Source: an uncultured Eubacteriales bacterium (lineage in GTDB: Bacteria; Bacillota; Clostridia; Oscillospirales; CAG-272). Taken from it: 64,000 nt of DNA. Under the pieces are notes generated by a model. The model worked only from the letters and a program-made list of their open reading frames with translations. It was not told the origin of the DNA and did no database searches. Positions 58,434 to 64,000 of the stretch are shown here, in pieces (position 1 is the stretch's first letter; the number at the start of each line of letters is the position of its first letter). The stretch lies in the NCBI GenBank assembly GCA_934503195.1, contig CAKSVM010000006.1, positions 1 to 64,000 of the forward strand. Reading direction: 5' to 3'. The position numbers and the translations under genes were made by a program.

Positions 58434-58491
58434 CCGTGCGGAATGTTTCATTCTGTTTCACAAAAAGACTTCTTTCCGCGAAAGGAGAACC

Positions 58492-59451
58492 ATGAAAACA
58501 TCAGCGAAAATCGCGCTCGGACTTGCCGCCGCGGCGGCGGTCGGAACCCTCTCGTCCTTTGTGACGACGAAATGCCTTGTCGACACCGCGCTCGACCGCA
58601 GTATGCCGAAGATCATGAAACGCTCGAAAAAGGCGATCTCGGGATCAAAGAAAAAAACGACCGACAAATACCGCGAGATGCGGAAGGAAGCCGAGGAACG
58701 CTTCGCGTCGCTTGAAAGCGAAGCCGTCCGGATCACCGCCTTTGACGGCACAAAGCTTGTCGGCCATCTGATGAAAGTCGAAAATCCGAAGCGGCTCATC
58801 ATCGCGGTTCACGGCTGGAGATCGACTCCGGCGCACGATTTCGCGTTTGTGAGCGAATTCTGGCGGCGCGAGGGATGCGACGTGCTTTTCATCGAACAGC
58901 GCGGTCAGGGCGACAGCGGCGGCGAGTATATGGGCTTCGGGCTGACCGAACGCTACGACTGCCTTTCGTGGGCAGAATGGGCGGCGAAGGAAACCAGGCT
59001 TCCGATCTATCTTTCGGGCGTCTCGATGGGCGGCGCGACGGTGCTTATGGCGTCGGATCTCTGGCTCCCGTCAAACGTGCGCGGAATAATCGCCGACTGC
59101 GGCTTCACGTCGCCCGACGCGATCTGGCGGTATGTCGTAAGCAACAATCTCCACCTCGGCTTCAGGCTGAAGAGTCTCATCGCGAACTCGCTCTGCAAAA
59201 GGAAGCTCGGCGTCGGCTCGTCCTCCTGCAAGACGACCGATTCGTTGAAGCGCGCGAAGGTTCCGGTGCTGTTCATCCACGGAAGCGACGACAAATTTGT
59301 CCCCGTGTCGATGACCTACGAGAACTACAAGGCCTGCCGCTCCGAAAAGCGGCTCCTGATCGTCCCCGGCGCGGGACACGGAATGAGCTGCTATGTCGAG
59401 CCGGAAGCGTATGAGAAGGCGGTGAAGGGGTTTTTTGAGGAGTTTGACTGA
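58492..59451 (+). CDS. Membrane-anchored alpha/beta hydrolase
   Basis: A 319-residue protein from ATG 58492, with AAAGGAG upstream. A hydrophobic N-terminal segment (IALGLAAAAAVGTLSSFV) acts as signal or anchor, and a basic stretch follows (KRSKKAISGSKKKTTDKY). The hydrolase domain has the oxyanion loop AVHGWRS, nucleophile elbow GVSMGGAT, acid HGSDDKFVP and catalytic His in GAGHGMS. Family members are esterases or acyl-hydrolases; the substrate is unknown. The downstream lipoprotein gene follows after 10 bp and is likely cotranscribed. A longer upstream frame overlaps the antisense beta-helix gene and is not real. Confidence 0.92.
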   Translation: MKTSAKIALGLAAAAAVGTLSSFVTTKCLVDTALDRSMPKIMKRSKKAISGSKKKTTDKYREMRKEAEERFASLESEAVRITAFDGTKLVGHLMKVENPKRLIIAVHGWRSTPAHDFAFVSEFWRREGCDVLFIEQRGQGDSGGEYMGFGLTERYDCLSWAEWAAKETRLPIYLSGVSMGGATVLMASDLWLPSNVRGIIADCGFTSPDAIWRYVVSNNLHLGFRLKSLIANSLCKRKLGVGSSSCKTTDSLKRAKVPVLFIHGSDDKFVPVSMTYENYKACRSEKRLLIVPGAGHGMSCYVEPEAYEKAVKGFFEEFD

Positions 59452-59461
59452 GAGGTGAATT

Positions 59462-60652
59462 GTGTTTTACAGCGTGATACGAGCAAAGCTCCGCCGTTTA
59501 CGGTACGTCATGCCGATAACAGGCGGATTACTACGACCGACAGTTCTTCTGACCGCCACAATCTTCCTCTTCTCCGGATGCGGTTATACCGACACGAACG
59601 TGCTTTGCCGCAATGATTATATAACGGTCTCGCAAATATACGCATCGGAGGCCGACTCTCCCCGCGCTGACACCTCTGTTCAGCTGTTTTTCTACATTGA
59701 GGACAACCGGAATATGCAAAGAATCGACAACCGCGCGTTCTACATCTCCGGTTTGGGAATAAAAGCGAGCGAATCGGCCTTTTTCAGAGGCTTCACCGAC
59801 GCGGAATCAGAGGAGTCGTACAATTACGCAAGCGCAAACAAGCTTGGCGGAACTCTTCTGACACACCAAAAACACAGCGACGGTGATTATTACATCGTTC
59901 ATGACCCCGCGCGTGAAACAATCGCGCACTATATAAACCGCTACGGCAGACTATACGCGTATAAACTCCCGCATGATGACAGCGAACATAAGTTTCCTGA
60001 TGATTTCCAGTGCAATGACGGCAATGTGTATCTCTTCTTTTACGAAGAGGACGGAATATCCATGAAAACCATCGACCCGCGGAAAAACGTTTCAGATTCA
60101 CTGTCCGTAGATATTCCCGGCTTCGGCAGGCATCACATGAGGCACAGCTTTTCCGGTAACTGTTATTATGATGGAAACGGAAATTTCGGGGTTATCTTCA
60201 ACTATCCGAATGGCTCCGAACACCGTGACGAGCTTTTATTATATAACAATGAGTGCGATGAATACCGCCGCATACCCGAAAAAGACGGCATTGATAATTT
60301 CTTCATAGGCGAAAAAATCCTGCTCGCGAGAGTAACCGAAAACATTCTGAAGCTGTCATATTATGAGCCGGATGGGTCTCTGACAGAAAGACACGATATA
60401 AATCTTTCTGACTATATTGACGGCAATATGAGTATATCATACAGGCCGACGAAGCTTGGTATATGCGATGATACTCTGCATATTCTGATTGACAGCGATT
60501 CATCGGATGTCAATTATTGGCTTCAGCTTGACACCCGGACAAACACGGTAAGCAGGATACTGAAAATCGATCTGCGGTCTCACTTCGAAATGATGGATTA
60601 TGAGTTTCTGCGCGAAGATGGGTCCGAACTGATTCTTCATGAATTCAACTGA
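59462..60652 (+). CDS. Hypothetical lipoprotein, 396 aa
   Basis: A secreted lipoprotein with an odd, long signal peptide: about 25 basic residues (RAKLRRLRY) before the hydrophobic stretch and the lipobox FLFSGC. It probably starts at GTG 59462 with AGAGGTG 5 nt upstream; ATG at residue 17 is the alternative. The mature part has many short strands with aromatic residues (GDYYIVHDPAR, GNVYLFFYEEDG) and looks propeller-like. I do not recognise the family. Its base composition is more AT-rich than the hydrolase gene upstream. It ends at a strong terminator (60672-60705). Confidence 0.78.
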   Translation: MFYSVIRAKLRRLRYVMPITGGLLRPTVLLTATIFLFSGCGYTDTNVLCRNDYITVSQIYASEADSPRADTSVQLFFYIEDNRNMQRIDNRAFYISGLGIKASESAFFRGFTDAESEESYNYASANKLGGTLLTHQKHSDGDYYIVHDPARETIAHYINRYGRLYAYKLPHDDSEHKFPDDFQCNDGNVYLFFYEEDGISMKTIDPRKNVSDSLSVDIPGFGRHHMRHSFSGNCYYDGNGNFGVIFNYPNGSEHRDELLLYNNECDEYRRIPEKDGIDNFFIGEKILLARVTENILKLSYYEPDGSLTERHDINLSDYIDGNMSISYRPTKLGICDDTLHILIDSDSSDVNYWLQLDTRTNTVSRILKIDLRSHFEMMDYEFLREDGSELILHEFN

Positions 60653-60671
60653 AATCCCACAGCAAACGCGA

Positions 60672-60705
60672 ATCGTCCCCGGCGAACCCGCCGGGGACGA
60701 TTTTT
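60672..60705 (+). terminator. Intrinsic terminator after the lipoprotein gene
   Basis: A 13-bp perfect GC-rich stem (60672-60684 with 60689-60701), loop AACC, then a T tract. Confidence 0.9.
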
Positions 60706-60727
60706 CATATCTGATCCGGATAAAAGC

Positions 60728-63700
60728 TCACTTCGACGGCTTGCACTCAAGATAAGCCTTCAGAAGCTCGCAGATATCGTAAAGCGGCCTTGAACCTTTG
60801 ATCTTCCAGCTTATCGAACCGCGCCCGGCCATCTGATAGTTCAGCGTCATGTTGACCTTTGACGACGCCTCGGCAAATCTGATTGGATCAAAGGTCTCGG
60901 GGATGATCGTGATCATCTGCCCCTTCTGTTCAAGTCTCGGAATTCTCGCCGTCGAGCAGAGCGCGCGGGTCAGCGAGACGTACATGAGCGTGTCGGCCTG
61001 ACGCGGAATCTCGCCGAAGCGATCCATCAGCTCGTCGGCAAGGTCGTCAAGATCCTCCGGCGTCTCGATGTGCGCGATCTTCTTGTAGATGTCCATTCTC
61101 TGCGACTCACTCTTAATATACTTCTCAGGCAGATAAGCGTCCATCGAAAGGTCGACCGTCGACTCGAATTTCGGCTTCGGTGCCTCGCCCTTTTCCTCCA
61201 GCACCGCGTCGTTGAGGATCTTGACATAGAGATCATATCCGATTGAGTCGAGCTGTCCGTGCTGTTCGGCTCCGAGAAGATTTCCCGCGCCGCGTATCTC
61301 GAGGTCTCGCAGAGCGATCTTGAAACCCGAGCCGAACTCGGTGTACTCGCGCATCGCCGAAAGCCGCTTTGACGCGACCTCGCTTAAGGATTTGTTCGGC
61401 GGATAGGTGAAGTACGCGTAGGCTCTGCGGCTCGAACGACCGACGCGTCCGCGTATCTGGTGGAGCTGAGAGAGTCCGAGATGATCGGCGTGGTCGATTA
61501 TCAGCGTGTTCGCGTTCGGGACGTCGACTCCCGACTCGATTATCGTCGTGCTGACCAGAATGTCGATCTCGCCCATGACCATTCCGCTCCAGATATCGGA
61601 TAACTGCTCCTTATCCATCTGTCCGTGCGCCGTCGCGATTCTGGCCTCGGGAACCGCCTTTGAGATCCGCATCGCGACGCCGTCGATATCATCCACAGTG
61701 TTGTGGAGAAAGAAGACCTGACCGCCGCGGCGGAGTTCCTTCTTGATCGCCTCGGTGATTATAAGCTCATCGTACTCCATGACAAAGGTCTGCACCGGGA
61801 AACGGTCGCCCGGAGCCTCGTCAAGCACCGACATATCGCGGATTCCGCTCATCGCCATGTTGAGGGTTCTCGGAATCGGCGTAGCGGTCAGCGTGAGGAC
61901 GTCGACGTTTCCGGCGATCTGCTTCAGCTTTTCCTTCTGCGCGACTCCGAAACGCTGCTCCTCGTCGACGATCACGAGTCCGAGATCCTTGAACTTCACG
62001 TCGCTTGAAACTAGACGATGAGTTCCGACGATTATGTCGACGTCGCCGCGCCTGAGGCTTCTCAGAGTCTCGGCCTGCTCCTTCGGAGTCCGGAAGCGCG
62101 AGATCATCTCGACCTTGACCGGGAATCCGCGCATACGCGCGAGAAGCGTCTGATAATGCTGCATCGCGAGAATCGTCGTCGGGACGAGGATCGCGACCTG
62201 CTTTCCACTCATGACCGCCTTGAAGGCCGCGCGCATCGCGACCTCGGTCTTTCCGAATCCGACGTCGCCGCAGAGCAGACGATCCATCGGAACCTTGCTC
62301 TCCATGTCGGCCTTGATCTCGCCGATCGACTGGAGCTGACCGTCGGTCTCGTCATACTGGAAGGCGGCCTCGAACTCGCGCTGCATCTCGTCGTCCTCCT
62401 CAAAGGCGAAGCCCTCCCTGCGCTGACGCTCGGCGTAGAGTCTGATAAGCTCCTTCGCCATGCTCTTGGCGGCGAGCTTTGCCTTGGTCTTGGCCTTAAT
62501 CCACTCGCTTCCGCCCATCTTTGAGAGCTTGACTCCGCCGTTCTCACTGTGCGAGCCGATGTACTTCGACACCATGTCAAGCTGATCGGTCGGGAGATAG
62601 AGAAGATCGGTTCCGGCGTATTTTATCTTGATATAGTCCTTCGTCACGCCGACGACGGTCAGCTGCTCGATGCCCATGTACTGACCGATACCGTGATTCT
62701 GATGAACGACGTAATCGCCGATTTCAAGGTCATTGTACGAGAGAATCTTCTCCTGCGACGAACGGTTGTGCTTTGCCTTGCGCCCGTGCGAGAGGATCGT
62801 GCGCGAATAGGAATTCGGGTTCTGGAACATCGAAAGCACCGCGAAGCGCGTTCCGGTAAGCTCAAACCCGGCGAGATTGAAGCCTGGGATGACAAGCGTG
62901 ATTCCCTCGGGGAGAGTCAGGATTCCGTACGGCTTGTCGTCAGGCTGCTTTATCGCCTGAAGACCGTGTTCGCCGAGCGCGTCGATGACATTCCTTGCCG
63001 TTACGTCGTTTTCGCAGAGCAGCACCGTGCGGAATTTTCCGGCGGCGTAGGAAGTCAGATCCTCGATTAAAAGCTCGGTGTTGTCGGCGTAGGAAACCGT
63101 CTGCTTTGTGTGGAAGCCGAACATCCCGGCGAGCTTCATTCCCGACACGCCCGAGACAAACGCGTTTATGAGCAGCGCGCCGTTCTTGTCAAGGAACGCG
63201 CCGTAGGTATCCTCATGGCGCGAATAATCTGAGTATTTCGCCGAAACCTCGCCGTTTTCGAGCAGCGACTCGATCTCGCTTCCGATGTGGAAATCGTACG
63301 CCTTCATTCGCTCGGTGCAGGCGACCGACTCCTGAACAAAAACGAGCGGATATTTAAGATCCGACATTATCGCGGCGTAGGAGGCGTAGTCGGCGAGCGT
63401 CGTATGCTCGGGATAGACGATCGACATATATTTGTCGATGAACGGGAGTTCAAGTCCGCCGTCGATCGTTTCAAGCTCGGCCGAAAGCTCGCCGCGGACG
63501 CGGTCGTCCTTGGCCTTCGGAATCTGCGCCTTGACGGCGGCTCTGATCTCGGCGCGCTTTCCCTCGCCGAGAACCAATTCGCGCGCGGGAGTTATCGTGA
63601 CCTTCGCGATGTTCTCGATCTTGCGCTGGGTCATTATGTCAAAGAGTCCCATCTGATCGATCTCGTCGTCAAAAAGCTCGATTCTGACCGGATTCTCGGC

Positions 63701-64000
63701 GTAAGGTGGATAGATGTCGACAATTCCGCCGCGGACCGAATACTGTCCGACTCCGTCAACCATGTCCGAGCGGACATAGCCGTTCGCCTCAAGATACGAG
63801 ACGAGCTTTGAGAGATCGCATTTCTCGTCGCGGTCGATCGTCAGCGTTCCCTCCTTCAGGAAGGCGATCGGCATCGTGTACTGCATCGCGGCGTCGGGCG
63901 TCGCGATCACACAGTCATACGGCGAGTCGGGCGTGACAAAGGCCGAGAGTGCCTTAAGACGCTCATGCTCGTATTCGCGCGAGGAAACTATATTGTGGAA
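60728..64000 (-). CDS. mfd: Transcription-repair coupling factor Mfd, N-terminus cut by window edge
   Basis: The frame is open to the right edge, so 1090 residues of an expected 1150 or so are visible. In order: the end of the UvrB-like module (QYSVRGGIVDIYPPYAENPVR), the RNA polymerase-interacting domain (GDYVVHQNHGIGQYMGIEQL), the helicase motor with Walker A GDVGFGKTEVAM, DEEQRFGV, TATPIPRTL and IRGRVGRSSRRAYAYF, and the C-terminal TRCF domain. Mfd removes stalled RNA polymerase and recruits UvrA to transcription-blocking lesions. The apparent GTG at 63910 is internal, not the start. Confidence 0.97.
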   Translation of the reverse strand, partial: FHNIVSSREYEHERLKALSAFVTPDSPYDCVIATPDAAMQYTMPIAFLKEGTLTIDRDEKCDLSKLVSYLEANGYVRSDMVDGVGQYSVRGGIVDIYPPYAENPVRIELFDDEIDQMGLFDIMTQRKIENIAKVTITPARELVLGEGKRAEIRAAVKAQIPKAKDDRVRGELSAELETIDGGLELPFIDKYMSIVYPEHTTLADYASYAAIMSDLKYPLVFVQESVACTERMKAYDFHIGSEIESLLENGEVSAKYSDYSRHEDTYGAFLDKNGALLINAFVSGVSGMKLAGMFGFHTKQTVSYADNTELLIEDLTSYAAGKFRTVLLCENDVTARNVIDALGEHGLQAIKQPDDKPYGILTLPEGITLVIPGFNLAGFELTGTRFAVLSMFQNPNSYSRTILSHGRKAKHNRSSQEKILSYNDLEIGDYVVHQNHGIGQYMGIEQLTVVGVTKDYIKIKYAGTDLLYLPTDQLDMVSKYIGSHSENGGVKLSKMGGSEWIKAKTKAKLAAKSMAKELIRLYAERQRREGFAFEEDDEMQREFEAAFQYDETDGQLQSIGEIKADMESKVPMDRLLCGDVGFGKTEVAMRAAFKAVMSGKQVAILVPTTILAMQHYQTLLARMRGFPVKVEMISRFRTPKEQAETLRSLRRGDVDIIVGTHRLVSSDVKFKDLGLVIVDEEQRFGVAQKEKLKQIAGNVDVLTLTATPIPRTLNMAMSGIRDMSVLDEAPGDRFPVQTFVMEYDELIITEAIKKELRRGGQVFFLHNTVDDIDGVAMRISKAVPEARIATAHGQMDKEQLSDIWSGMVMGEIDILVSTTIIESGVDVPNANTLIIDHADHLGLSQLHQIRGRVGRSSRRAYAYFTYPPNKSLSEVASKRLSAMREYTEFGSGFKIALRDLEIRGAGNLLGAEQHGQLDSIGYDLYVKILNDAVLEEKGEAPKPKFESTVDLSMDAYLPEKYIKSESQRMDIYKKIAHIETPEDLDDLADELMDRFGEIPRQADTLMYVSLTRALCSTARIPRLEQKGQMITIIPETFDPIRFAEASSKVNMTLNYQMAGRGSISWKIKGSRPLYDICELLKAYLECKPSK

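Noticed and set aside
58027..58491. 155-codon N-terminal extension of the alpha/beta hydrolase
   Set aside because: It overlaps the beta-helix gene antisense, is Arg/His-rich, and a clear ribosome site and signal-anchor begin at 58492.

Overview
The window looks like chromosomal DNA of a GC-rich, anaerobic, Gram-positive member of the Bacillota (class Clostridia, probably Oscillospirales or a relative). The clues are clostridial-type PurF and AsnS, a glycyl radical enzyme, an Etf-linked lactate dehydrogenase, tandem BY-kinases of the Wzy-type capsule system, sigma-A consensus promoters and strong Shine-Dalgarno (SD) sites. A choloylglycine hydrolase and a fucose/propanediol-type microcompartment suggest a gut lifestyle, which is inference. 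I found no rRNA, tRNA, CRISPR array, insertion sequence or prophage. Both window ends cut genes: an ABC exporter on the left and mfd on the right.

Layout. 1-6076: ABC exporter half with its MarR regulator, a choloylglycine hydrolase, an AT-rich orphan gene, a lipoprotein and an AlkZ-like glycosylase. 6146-11215: asnS, glnA with a downstream ANTAR regulator, and purF. 11253-14095: GNAT, XRE regulator and AzlCD. 14178-27039: a 16-gene minus-strand bacterial microcompartment (BMC) operon. 27291-30787: heterodimeric ABC exporter. 31083-32330: cytosolic PpiC-type isomerase and a frameshifted GNAT pseudogene. 32366-40654: capsule/exopolysaccharide control operon (dehydratase, CpsB phosphatase, Ig-like protein, two Wzz/BY-kinases, SipW-like peptidase, LCP transferase). 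40952-45642: lactate operon (EtfB, EtfA, LctD-like, LarA). 45845-51168: sensor kinase, response regulator and P-type ATPase. 51210-55388: two paralogous lipoproteins that appear to join a propeller to a solute-binding domain. 55579-60652: PepF, beta-helix protein, alpha/beta hydrolase and lipoprotein. 60728-64000: mfd.

The centre of interest is the BMC operon. It carries a diol-dehydratase-type glycyl radical enzyme with its activase, a class II sugar-phosphate aldolase, two alcohol dehydrogenases (Zn and Fe types), PduS-like and PduT-like electron-transfer proteins, a PduO-C-like protein, a PduV/EutP-like GTPase, a vertex protein and six shell proteins. The implied route is fuculose- or rhamnulose-1-phosphate to lactaldehyde, to 1,2-propanediol, to propionaldehyde, to 1-propanol. 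No CoA-acylating aldehyde dehydrogenase, PduL-type phosphotransacylase or acyl kinase is present between the operon's promoter and terminator, so as encoded it would act as an electron sink. One hexameric shell gene has a 111-codon low-complexity 5' extension and a second, strong internal start. Several junctions inside the operon hold strong RNA hairpins, including a three-way junction with a mutually exclusive hairpin pair between the pduS- and pduT-like genes.

Regulation is unusually readable: fifteen promoters match TTGACA/TATAAT with exactly 17 bp between the boxes, and most transcription units end in clear intrinsic terminators.
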